From Leucaena leucocephala (taxonomy: Eukaryota; Streptophyta; Magnoliopsida; Fabales; Fabaceae): 64,000 bases of DNA. The position numbers and the translations under genes were made by a program. This document shows, in pieces, positions 11,239 through 21,800 of the stretch. Each line of letters begins with the position of its first letter. Within the stretch, counting starts at the first letter, position 1. A model generated the notes under the pieces. It was given only the letters and a program-made list of their open reading frames with translations. It ran no database searches and was not told the DNA's origin. Location of the stretch: NCBI GenBank assembly GCA_037074615.1, contig CM073558.1, positions 16,661,001 through 16,725,000 on the forward strand, written 5' to 3'.

Positions 11239-13110
11239 TGTTGGAAATCGTGCCCTAGGGGCCAATCATTGTCTTATGAACATTATTGATTTATGAATTT
11301 ATTAATTGAGTTATCATATTATTTGCATGTTTACTATGATGATCATCCTTGGATAATTCATGATATTATCCCTGGTCGATCATCTATGCGGGAGCACAGA
11401 TGAAATAAGACCAGTATGACTTTGAAGATGTATAGAGATATAAATCAAAGTCATAAGCACATGTAAGAGTACAAGGTGCTGGACCGACCCGCTATGAGAG
11501 AACTGCATGGGTAACGTCATAAGCTTCTCTCATATACAAACCATGTCAATACGCCCTTTGACCTGAGATCATCATGGATTCCTACATGACAAAACGCTCA
11601 GCTTTGACCTAGTCAAAAGTCACTTTTGACCGAGTGATCATAAAGACTATGTTCGGCCTTAGTGGTTTTTCATGCGGAGGAATGTGAATGGTCAAGATGG
11701 AATTTGTCCCTCACATTCGTAGAGAGATATTACTGGGCCCCTCGATGAGTGAGTCTGAGAAATGTATGGCCATACTGTAATGGAAAGGTAGTTCCATTTC
11801 TATAGTCAGACTACTCAGGGATCGAGAAAGTAACGGTCAGGAATAGGAGGATGACATTATCCATGCCTCATCCATGACCAAAATATCGCGTGACAGAAGG
11901 GACATGATATGGTTGTATAAAAGGTTACATCGTTTATCAATCCTCATATGATTTGGGTAGTCGTTATGTCTTGCTAGAGACCGCTTGCGACTTGTGGGCT
12001 AGTATAGCAAATGGCCCACTGCCAACTTCATATGGGCCTACAGGGTCGCACACAAAATAGCCCAACACGAGCTATGATGTCCAGATTCATTGAATCTAAG
12101 ACATGTCCAGATTCAATGAATGATCCAGGATAGATGTATATATATTTATTTATATTTATATTCGTATATATATATATATATATAAATTCGTATATATACA
12201 TTATATGTATATATGAGATTTAATTTATAAGGATAAATTAAATCTCTATCACGTTTGAAATTCAGAATTCAAATTGATAGGATATCTCATATAAGAGATA
12301 TTTATAAGATTTAATTTATAAGGATAAATTAAATCTCTATCATGTTTGAAATTCGAAATTCAAATTGATAGGATATCTCATATAGGAGATATTTATAAGA
12401 TTTAATTTATAAGGATAAATTAAATCTCTATCACGTTTGAAATTTGAAATTCAAATTGATAGGATATCTCAAATTTGATTTATGAGAATAAATCAAAAAA
12501 ATAGTTCAGTCTCATCTTTATTTAAAATTAAATAAATGGGTAATTAAATCTGTGGGACGGATTTGATATTATTTATTTAATTAGTTTCTTATAAAATTAT
12601 ACAATATATAATATTGTATTAATTTTGGAATTAATATAAGATTAACTCCAAAATCCAATTCGGTTGACAGAGAAAAACGCATAGCATCCTATATATCTGA
12701 TTTTAGGAGCTGTGTTTTGCACAGAGAAACATATAGAACATAGAAAGGCCGAAGGGGACTCTGCAAAAGGTTTGCAGATAAGAAACTGCCGAAATAGAGA
12801 CGGAGAGGATGAACTCTTGAGAAAGCCCTGGAGGGACAAGAGACGCTAGCACGTCGTTCGTGGTTGGAACGCTGTTCGTGTGGATACCAGTAGAGGAAGC
12901 CGACCTGAGTCGTCGACTTCTTGTGATCAGAAAGGGAGCACGAGCTGCAGAGAGAAGCTGTGAACGTCGTGATCGAAAGCTGTGGAAGTCGCTGAGGCAC
13001 ACTAAGGGTAATACTTCTTCCCACTTGACTTAAACACATACGGTAGATCCTGGCAAGGAATGGAAAAATTTTTAAATTAATTTCTGCTGCGTGTCTTCCA
13101 ATTCCTTACA
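11239..13110 (+). repeat. 3' LTR of the copia element
   Basis: A 1,872-bp LTR with the same ends as the 5' LTR and a TATA box candidate at 11916-11924. It contains three 90-bp units (about 12215-12475) against one in the 5' copy, which accounts for the 180-bp length difference. It also lacks about 11 bp present near 4710 in the 5' copy. Confidence 0.95.
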
Positions 13111-13115
13111 TCAGC

Positions 13116-15130
13116 AGGTTTAAATTTATCCTGAAACAAATAAATATGAACACTTTATATAATAATATAAATAAAGTAAGATGAGTGAAAAAAATTGACA
13201 TAAATAATACCTTTATTTTTAAAATCATATCCTAACTATATTTTTCAAAAATATTCTTCCAATTACCTTCATCATCCCTACAAGAGACTTTGGTTTTAAG
13301 AGTTAAACAACAATAATTAGAAAAGTCTCTTGCTTCTGGACCGATTACTCTTGACATGGAATCAGAAAATTTGACTCGAATATTTGCTCCTTGTGCAGTC
13401 CTCAAATTCATGTTAATAGATTTATAAACTCCTCTGCGCTTGTTGATTGCACTAGAAGAGCCTATCATTGAAGTTGAATTAGAATAATTAAATGTTACAA
13501 GCGATGTAAATCAATTATTATAAAACTAAAGCAAACTTACATACACTACTATTTTGAGTATGGGGAGTAAGAGGAGAATTGACAAGCATTTTCTCAAGTT
13601 GTTATTGCAGTAATAGAGGTGAAATAACATGTCTTAATTGAGGTGTAGAGCATGTACCTCAGCTATTTGTGTTGTCATGAGATGTAACAGAAAAACTTTT
13701 CCTACCTCGACCTCTCTTTAATATTGGCATATCCTATAAAAATATATATTTCATTTAAGAAATAGCAATCAATTAAATCAAAATTAGCAAGCAATCAATA
13801 ATCAATCTAGATATTAATACAATCTACCATATCAATTAATTTCATTCAATTGAATCTTCCGTTAGACTATCACTTCTATTAATATCTTCTAATTCATTTG
13901 TTTCTTCTATTTCAATTTCTATATCACTTTCTTCATTAGTATCACTATCAAAGTCGTCAAAAAGATCCTCTTCATCACTAAATTCAGTCTACATGGCATT
14001 AGTTCTATGTATTTATAATGATTCTCCTTGAGCTAAGGTCTAAGTTGGGAGACAGCTTAGATAAAATATGAACAAGGGAATGTTCTAAGAGCAGAACATA
14101 GCATTTGATCAGGTTATGTGTTTAGACACTACAAGAAGCTGATATTTCAAAATGCATACCTGATATTCAAGTAATGGTTTCACACACTTTGGCTTGCAAG
14201 ACTCTTCAAGGTATCCCTTAGGATCAACAGGATCTTCGTCAACCCTATGTTCACAATAAAACACAAAGATGAAATAACAATATTGAAAACTAAACAACAT
14301 AGCAACCACCAGAGCTAATATAAACAAGCAAAACAACTTAAATGAAGTAATTGATATTGCAATTATATAATACAAAGAACCAAATCTAAGAACTCAAATT
14401 CCTAAATATGCAATACTTTTCATGAGGAGGAATACTTCATAGAAAATCTATAACCTTGAAATAAAATATGACATTGGATTTTCAATAAACAACTGTGTAA
14501 AAGGTATAACATAAAGAGAAAGAAAAGTGAAGATACCTAAAATCCATTTGATCTTAATAAATTCATATTCCACGATCTTAAGAAGGGGCTAACTGAAGGT
14601 AAAACTCCCAAGGAGAATCAAGTTGCACAAATCTAGCTACCATTGGGAACACAAAATTCTACTAATAGTCAACCCCAATGAAAGCAACCCCAGTGTTGAA
14701 CAAACTTGGCAGAAGCTATGGTAGACAAGATTCTTTGTGTAGATCGATCCGAGAGAGATTAATACACAACACATACACGCCTGACAGCCAAATTACAAAA
14801 TAATCAATGTCATTGGGGTTGCTTTTAATCTTGAGATTAAAGCTTGATTCCACATTCTTAAGCTTCATTAACTACTTAATTAGTGATTCAATCTCAAAAC
14901 CCTAAATTTAAACGGTTAGAAACACTTCAAACCACAGAGCATAGCAAGTCTATCGGCATCCCTAACATTGAATGATTTTGGTTCAGTTTGAAGTCAGAAA
15001 ACTCAAATACTTAATCATTTTCACTGAATCAACCAAAAGCTAATAAAAATCGTTACTTTAATCAGTTACCCACCCTATAATTGAAAGAGAATAGAGGATA
15101 CATATTGAAGAAGCAGTCAGAAAACTCACC
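13116..15130 (-). other. CACTA-1 interior without a recognisable intact gene
   Basis: Apart from the first piece of the Transposase_24-like gene (13232-13468), the minus strand at about 13851-13990 encodes a very acidic stretch (DEEDLFDDFDSDTNEESD), interrupted nearby by stops. The rest is AT-rich and has no family I can name. It probably holds introns of the transposon gene. Confidence 0.4.
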
Positions 15131-15300
15131 TCAGATGGCCAACGACGTCACAAGCTCGCTCTCCATCCTCCAGTCACTCTTCCAACGTCACAATCCTTCG
15201 ATCGTTCGCTTGCGCTCTCCCTCTGTCTCTCGCTCTCGATTTTCCCTCTGAAGTTGTTGACACTAAGAAATAAGGAAGAGAAGTAGAACCCTAAAATATA
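15131..15300 (-). other. Possible first exon and promoter-proximal GC-richer block of CACTA-1
   Basis: A C/T-rich block whose minus strand carries short ORFs and a good splice-donor match (TGAG/GTGAGT near 15130). It lies just inside the transposon's right subterminal zone, at the 5' end of the minus-strand transposon gene. A non-coding or short first exon is therefore plausible, though inferred only from position and composition. Confidence 0.35.
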
Positions 15301-15349
15301 AAAACGTATCAGCGGCGACAAAACAAGTCACCGCTAAATGTCCCCTTTC

Positions 15350-15774
15350 AGCAGTCTTACTTTTACCAAATATTTTTTAGGAAATAATCCTCTTAATAAA
15401 AAATGATATTTTTCTTTCAATATTTTCTTCAACTCATTAGGAAATTTTTATAAAATTTTTTGGGCAAATAATAACCTTTAACTATTTTTCTTGAATTTTA
15501 TAAAAAAATATGCCTTTAATTTCTGAAAAATAGCTATTAAATCATTTGGGTCTCTTTTTGAGAAATAAACTCTTTCATAATTTTTTAAACCCCCAAAATA
15601 CTCATTTTATTAATTTTTTATTAATTTTTCTTAACCCCAAGATATTTTTAATGAATATTTTTTCCTTTATTCTTTTCTAAAATTTTATTTTTGAGACTTT
15701 TTAATTTCAGACAAATACTTTTAAACTCAATAATACTTTATAAATCCTTTTTATAAAAGTTTGGATGTTACATA
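15350..15774 (-). repeat. Possible gypsy-type LTR fragment inside CACTA-1
   Basis: Read on the minus strand the block starts TGTAACATCCAAACTT, similar to the start of the LTR-like block ending at 35258 (TGTAACATCCCAAATT). It is T-rich and lacks subterminal motifs, unlike sequence on both sides. The left boundary and a target duplication were not found. Confidence 0.35.
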
Positions 15775-16156
15775 AAATATAGCAACAGAGGGTATATGCA
15801 ACCGTAACTAAAAATTTATGTATGTACGCACGTATTTTACGTATATTGTTTCTCCTTATATCTCACACACACATATCTCCCTATGTTTATCTCTTCCCCC
15901 TCATTGTCTCTAACACACACATATTAACTCTCACGCTCATTGACACACATTTATAATATCTCTCTTATGTACATATCCATATTTCATCTCCTTCTTTCAT
16001 AGACTTCACATTATTCTCTCTATAATCTTTCTTTACTACAATAAAATGTAAAATTTCTTTATTTGTTATTTAAAAATGAAATTATTTAATAATTTAATTA
16101 AATATATTAGATAGTTGTTTAAAATCCATTTAAATGGGAAAAAATTTTATCAAGAC

Positions 16157-16470
16157 TTTTAGCGACGATAGGATATAAAAGTCGCTACTGAATATATCCT
16201 TCTACGGCGATAAAAAATTGTCACCACAGAAACTATAGACTTTCTGCCGCAACGCATATATGTCGCTGCATATACTATGACCTTTTACGGCGACAATTAG
16301 TGTTGCCGCAAAAAAATGGCGCTATTCTTGAAGGTTTTTTTAGCTTTTGCAGCGACAAAAGTCAAGTCGCCGCAGAAACTCAGGACTTTTAGCAACAACA
16401 TCTAAAGTTGCATCTAAAAGTCTATTTTTAGCGGCGACATTGTTTGTCACCTCTAAAAAGTTGTAGCCAA
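16157..16470. repeat. Right subterminal repeats of CACTA-1
   Basis: Diverged copies of the same GCGGCGACA / TGTCGCCGC-type motif as at the left end, alternating with TTTTAG spacers. One further pair sits away from the array at about 15310-15345. Confidence 0.8.
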
Positions 16471-16491
16471 ATCATTATTTTTTTTGTAGTG

Positions 16492-17780
16492 ACGCTTTGC
16501 TCTAACATGGGTTAAGGCCATGTATGATCTAAATCTGTTCTATAATAGTTGGAGGAACTGTTGTATGTTTACAGCTATAACCACATATCTATCTACCATT
16601 ATCACCCATAATGACTCCTTCCCAGTCCCTTCTTCCATTGTCTAACATTGACCGATTCATATCAACCTTGACACATCCTTCTTTAGTGATATCTCCACAT
16701 TTCCGTGAGAATGATTGCGATTCTAGAAAGCGTTAGTGTTTAACAAGTCTTGATCCAAGCAAGGTCTTAAACAAGCTAGAATGAGTATTTAGGTGGACAT
16801 TTGTGTTTGTTGTTCTGAAGAGTTTGTTGTATCTAGACGCTTATCCTTAGTATTCAAACAATCTCTTCATAGGTGCATGGAGTTTTCCTCTTGGTCACAG
16901 CCAAAAGGGCAGTATGCCGATGCTTCAAGGCCTCTTCTCACTCTAAATTTTGTTGTATGTGCTATGTCATGTGAGAATAGTCACATAAAGGATTTAATTG
17001 TCTCCGATACTCCAAAGGATTTTCTAGATACTGTCCACAATCTGATTAGTTAGTACTTACAAAAAGGAAATGATAGGCAGATTTAACACACACACAAAAA
17101 AACCTTCGGTAGATGGTTTCCAAAAGAGTTTATTCTATCCTCTCTTCTCACAAGGTGGGTGTGTACAAGTGATATGATCAATAATACGAGGTTGGAATTA
17201 AAATCCCACCTTTCGTCTATCCCACTCTCCCCAAGAGCCCGCATAATTCACCACAATTTCATTTCTATCAATCATTTCCTCATATTTAGGAATTAAATCA
17301 ATTAGAGAGATATTAAGTTTCGATCAAATTGTCAAACTAAAAAGATGAAGAAGTCCTATCACCAATTTTCTTGCCAATTCCACCATCAAACTTTTCCCAC
17401 TCTTTGAAAACATCCATCCAAGTGAGCGATGAGTTTTGCTTCTTCTTCTTTCTTTTTTCGCAATGGACATACCAAGATTGCGGCACTTCTATTTATTCCT
17501 TATTCCCAAGCTACCCTCCTTTTTATCCTTATAATCTGATCCCATGAAAGAAGATGCAATTTCCTCTCTTCATCATTTTTCTCCCTTAAGAAACTCCTCT
17601 TCTTTAGAAGTTCACCCAAAAGGCGTTTAAGAAGTAGTATGGTATGTATATGCTAAGAAGGAAGTGCAGAAAGCACAACTTTAACTACGGTAGCCCGACG
17701 TGCTAGGTTAAGGCAACTCTTTTTCCATCCTGAAGTCTCATCTGGATTCTCTCCAATAAGGGTGCAAAGGTGACAAAATA
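16492..17780 (-). mobile_element. LINE-2: decayed L1-type non-LTR retrotransposon (end of RT, zf-RVT, RNase H)
   Basis: Minus-strand peptides, with stops and frame changes, follow the order of the C-terminal half of plant L1 ORF2. About 17560-17720: RRATVVKVVLSALPS and ERKLHLLSWDQI, then KKEGSLGIRN, the segment linking RT to the zinc-binding domain. About 17100-17170: NKLFWKPSTEGFF, then KSAYHFLF. About 16860-16950: RRGLEASAYCPFGC with EENSMHL, a zf-RVT motif. About 16500-16680: GCVKVDMNRSM and WEGVIMGDNGR, the start of RNase H. The RNase H frame appears to resume at 2998 beyond CACTA-1. The ORF at 16793-17053 is antisense to this remnant and is not a gene. Confidence 0.75.
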
Positions 17781-18897
17781 AAATAAAAAAAAAACCCTCT
17801 TGTGAATAAGCGGCATTCCTAAATATTTACTAGAGAAGCACACTTTCGTCTTAGTTGTGTTCATATTCTAAATTGGATTGAAATTTAATGCATAGAATAA
17901 TCATGCTAAAGGCTAAAGAGAGCTTGAAAGCTCTTTAAATAAGAGAAAATCAATATATATATGTTATTAAAAAACCAAAAAAAGGTACGCTTCCAGATAA
18001 TACCCACACTCGGTAGTCAACATAGTTGGACACAACTAGAAGTATATTTATCTTTTATCTTAGTCAACTCTTTCTGAGCTACAAAGAAGAAAACTGTTCT
18101 CTACAATCGAATAATTATATATACATATGAAATATAAAATGATATCATAGAATAAGGCTTCTTTAGGTCAATGAAAGAATAACATTATATGTCAAGCTTT
18201 TTTCCCTAATCTTTTGTTCTCATGTCAATTCTATCTGCATTATCCTCATTTAATTTTTAATATAAAAACTAGATACTTAATTTAAATAGATTAACACAAT
18301 TAATTATATTAGTTATTTATAATAAATATAGTTTAGTTTTTCTAATATAATATATTTTGTCATGACTATTTTTGAATATAAACTTATTTATATGTGTAAC
18401 AATAAAGATATTTAAAAAAAAATTATAAATTTAAAAGATAAAATAAATTAAAATATTATATTTATAATTAAATATAACTTCTAAATAATTTTTATATTAA
18501 AAAAGTAGAAGAATATATACTGTCATTCTTGTGATTGAGAAGAGTCAAGTTGATAATAGTAGCTGGGTTTAATTTATTTTGCAACTAAGCAAGCCTAAAC
18601 CTGCTGGAATATATTTCCCTAATGATGGGACCCCTCAATTAGCGATTTTTGAAATGAGCAACATTACTATTATTGTTTTCATGAGGACATAGAGGGTAGT
18701 GGGGACCACAAGTATGGGTTTGTTCCTGTTTTCTGCAGCACTATCTCCGATCAAGCCCTTTCCTCCTTTCCTTTAGCCCCTTTCCATCAATATTCAATGC
18801 TTCTGTTTGAAAGTCCGTGTAGAATCCCTTTCGCTTACCATTTTGCATTTTGTCTCATTTTCCTGGTAGATTTTCAAACCCCCATTTCTCCTCCGAA
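17781..18897 (+). other. Upstream region of the GPI-anchored protein gene
   Basis: No coding region seen. 18240-18520 is very AT-rich. The 200 bp before the start codon are C/T-rich, as often in plant 5' untranslated regions, and no clear TATA box could be placed. Confidence 0.5.
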
Positions 18898-21800
18898 ATG
18901 ATGACGATGAAGAAGCTATTATGCTGCTCTGAGCTTTCCGTTTTCTGTTATCTGTTGTGGGCTGCTCTCGTTTACTCCAAGCATCATCATGGTACTTCTT
19001 TTGTCTTTTCTTTCCATTCTTGTTTTTGACATTTTGAACTGTCCCTGTCTAGGCTCGTTATTTAAAAATCCCATAATTTATCTATGCTTGTGTTCTTGGT
19101 AATGTGAGGTTCTGCTAGGTTGTTCTGATAATATCTATGAATATCTTTAGTAGTTATATATATACACACACAAACACATCTAGCTGGTATCTAAGTAATA
19201 CTCGGCGAGATTCGTGCAGTTTCGTGTCTGAATTGATTTAGTGGCATCTTTACGGTTAGAATAGTTAGCGCACACTGGGCGTTGAATAACACTGTAATGC
19301 TGCATTTGCACATTGTGGCTGTTGTTGCATTTAGAATTAGAGGTTAGTTTTTCAGATCCTAATAAGAGGGTGATATATGTTTTATGAATTTGGAGTATAT
19401 GTTTTCTTCTTGAGACCTGCTCTTTCTAGAAAGCTGCATCCATTGTTCCCTCGTTAGATTTTAAGGACGGTTGCATAATTAACTAAGTTCACTTAGGAAT
19501 CTTAGCTTGGCTTATACCTGTGGGAGAAGCTTGGAAACTTTAGTAAGTTTCTTGTTTGGAGTTAGATATATAAGCAGTCGACAAAGTAGTAACATTTTCA
19601 TCTGCAATTATTGTATTGTTCAAAAGAACATATTTATGCCAATGGTTTGTAGTTTAGTAGTATAAAAACTCCTTTAAAAATGGGAGGTTGTGAATTCAAT
19701 CCTCTTTGTAACCTCTAGCCATTAGTTAGTGACCCTTTAATTAAAAAAAAAAAGGAACCTGTTTATGGCAATATGCTTTCACCCTTAGGTTTAAAAGTAA
19801 TGGGTATAATAGAGTTGCTGCAGAGGTTCCAATAAGATATTGCCATTACCATTTTAGCTAAAGTATCTGTTAATATGAATGGTAGTCTTTGACAAATTAA
19901 AGCCTTGAACTTTGACATCTGGAAGTGTTAACCATATCTTTTTAACTTAGGGCATTCTACATTTGACCATTCTTCCTTGTTTCAGCCACATCTATTGAGA
20001 TACGCTAGTTTATAATTAATTAATAATTAATATTGTATTTTATTAGTTATTTAATTAATTATCTGAAATTAAATTTATATATTATTTAGGATAAGATTTA
20101 AATATTAAATTATCATATATTAAAAAAATAAATATGAGATGTTAAGATTATGATAGAATTATATTATTATATTTTAGAAGAATAAATTTGAGATATTATG
20201 ATTACGATATATTTTAAATTTAGCTTATTAACTTATATTTTTACCTATATAAATGTCTATTTGTCTTCTCATTCATTAAAAAGTATTAATAATATTTTGA
20301 AGGTCCTCTGCTTTTAATTCTTCAAATTTCAACATGGTATTAGAGTAAGAATATTAAATCTTAGTTAAGTTATTGATGAAGAAGAAGAAAAAAAGGTCAA
20401 ACATGAAGAAAAGGCACGCATTCAGAAAGTCAATCTTTTTTCCTTTAAGTTTGTAAAAGTTCCCTCTGCGATCATGACTTTACTTAACATCTAAAAGCAT
20501 TATCTATGTGGTTCGATGCCTTCTTTATACATGTGTTCTCCTCATCAACTATGCTTCAAGTTTGTCTCTGCCTTTGCCTTTGTTCGTTTGTCTCATCTTT
20601 TGTCCTCAAAGTTTGAGACATAGTCTCCTTTATTTATTGTATCTATAGAAAATTGTCCCTAAGCTTGCAAATATTGAGTCCCTTGCAACTTCAGACTCTC
20701 ACAAATCTCTCTGGCCTTGCAACTCTCACCCTATTCACATTCGCAGCAAAACGAAATATCCCTTTATTAGATCTCCTAAGATCCTAGGAAGCATAAAAGT
20801 TCTCAATGCTGAAATAATTTCTCCTTGGACAACATTTTCTCTCCACTTCGCAAAATTAGACATTTTTGTTCGTGAATGTGTGAATTCATAGCGTTTCTAA
20901 TTCGCAAGTCCTACTTCACATTGTAGATAAAACTCTCTCTTCTAACTGTGAGAATCATTATCAAGTTAGTCTCTTGCAAATAATTTTTTCAGGCTCCAAT
21001 ATTGATGTTCTTCATCAAATTCACAACTTTATCTTAAGATCCAGATTCAAGATCTAATCAATTATAGTTTAGTGGTCACTACTGGTTTAAAGATTCAAAG
21101 TTCTGGTTCTTCTATAATGATGTTGCTCACATCCAAATTTTCTCATAGCTTGAGAGGGAGTGTTGAGAGATGCGCTAGTTTAGAATTAATTATTAATTAA
21201 TATTATATTTTGTTAGTTATTTTATTAATTATCAGAAATTAAGTTTGGATATTATTTATGATCAGATTTGAATATTAAATTATTATATCTTAAAAGAATA
21301 AATGAGATATTAAGATTAGGATATAATTATATTATCATATTTTAGAAGAATAAATATGAGATATTAGGATTGCGATATATTCTAAATTTAGCCTCTTAGC
21401 TTATATTTTTACATATATAAAAGCTTATTTGTATTCTCATTCATTAAAAAAAATTAATAATATTTTGAGGCTCTTATTTTTCTCTACTTTTAATCTTTCA
21501 AATTTCTACAACTTGATATGGTGATATGTTTATGGTTCAGCAAAGATCCACTCTCTTTCCGTTTTTTGGGGCCGTTAGCCATTAGTTCTTTCAAAAAGCC
21601 TCTGACATGCTAACCCAGAGGATGCTCAGACAAAATGGTGTTCCATTTCTGATAACATTAACAAATTCAGTTTCAATGCTTCAATGCCTTTCAATTAAGT
21701 GCCAGTTATTTAGTTCATGAGGTCAAGAAGCTATATCTGAGTGCCTTTTCAAATAAATATGATCTTTCTTTGTCTTCCCTATGATTCATGAGGAATGATT

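Larger units (their letters stand above)
4576..13110 (+). mobile_element. Full-length Ty1/copia LTR retrotransposon
   Basis: An 8,535-bp element with two long LTRs (4576-6267 and 11239-13110), both starting TGTTGGAAATCG and ending TTCCTTACA. Perfect 5-bp target duplications TCAGC lie at 4571-4575 and 13111-13115. A primer-binding site for initiator tRNA-Met follows the 5' LTR and a polypurine tract precedes the 3' LTR. The internal 4,971 bp encode one gag-pol frame in the copia order (gag, protease, integrase, reverse transcriptase, RNase H), broken by two in-frame stops. The LTRs differ by point changes, an 11-bp gap and a 180-bp repeat expansion, so insertion is not brand new. I do not assign a named lineage. 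It sits inside CACTA-1. Confidence 0.97.
3552..13468 (-). pseudogene. Transposase_24-like (TNPA-type) gene of CACTA-1, split by the copia element
   Basis: Minus-strand pieces, from the N-terminal side. 13232-13468 gives a segment with RGVYKSINMNLR, VKFSDS and IGPEARDFSNY, like the start of plant Transposase_24 proteins. 4380-4575 gives FRNWKTNLHSHYKKYETD. About 4200-4330 has NTINREKQMIKHTCGPQSFA. About 4010-4110 has LWEITHTRNTLDGQVIWAD. 3552-3863 has SKRSGYVRGKGYREKP followed by a coiled-coil-like Glu/Lys-rich tail. Spacing suggests introns as well as decay, and stops and a frameshift are present. The copia element inserted at TCAGC (4571-4575/13111-13115) inside this gene. In related elements this second protein aids transposition through DNA binding; that role is inferred from the family. 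Confidence 0.7.
2999..16491 (-). mobile_element. CACTA (En/Spm-type) DNA transposon (CACTA-1), carrying a copia insertion
   Basis: The left end reads CACTACAAAAATTGAC and the right end, reverse-complemented, CACTACAAAAAAAATAATG. Both are flanked by the 3-bp duplication ACG (2996-2998 and 16492-16494), the hallmark of CACTA elements. Subterminal regions 3021-3270 and about 16157-16470 carry many diverged copies of GTCGCCGC/GCGGCGAC-type motifs, the kind of site bound by CACTA transposition proteins. Removing the copia element leaves about 4.95 kb. It encodes only remnants of a Transposase_24-type protein on the minus strand. No TNP2 catalytic transposase was recognised, so the copy looks non-autonomous. 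Its outside flanks appear to be LINE-2. Confidence 0.9.

Noticed and set aside
14109..14375. 88-residue hydrophobic ORF on the minus strand
   Set aside because: AT-rich sequence inside CACTA-1, with no conserved motif and no supporting context.
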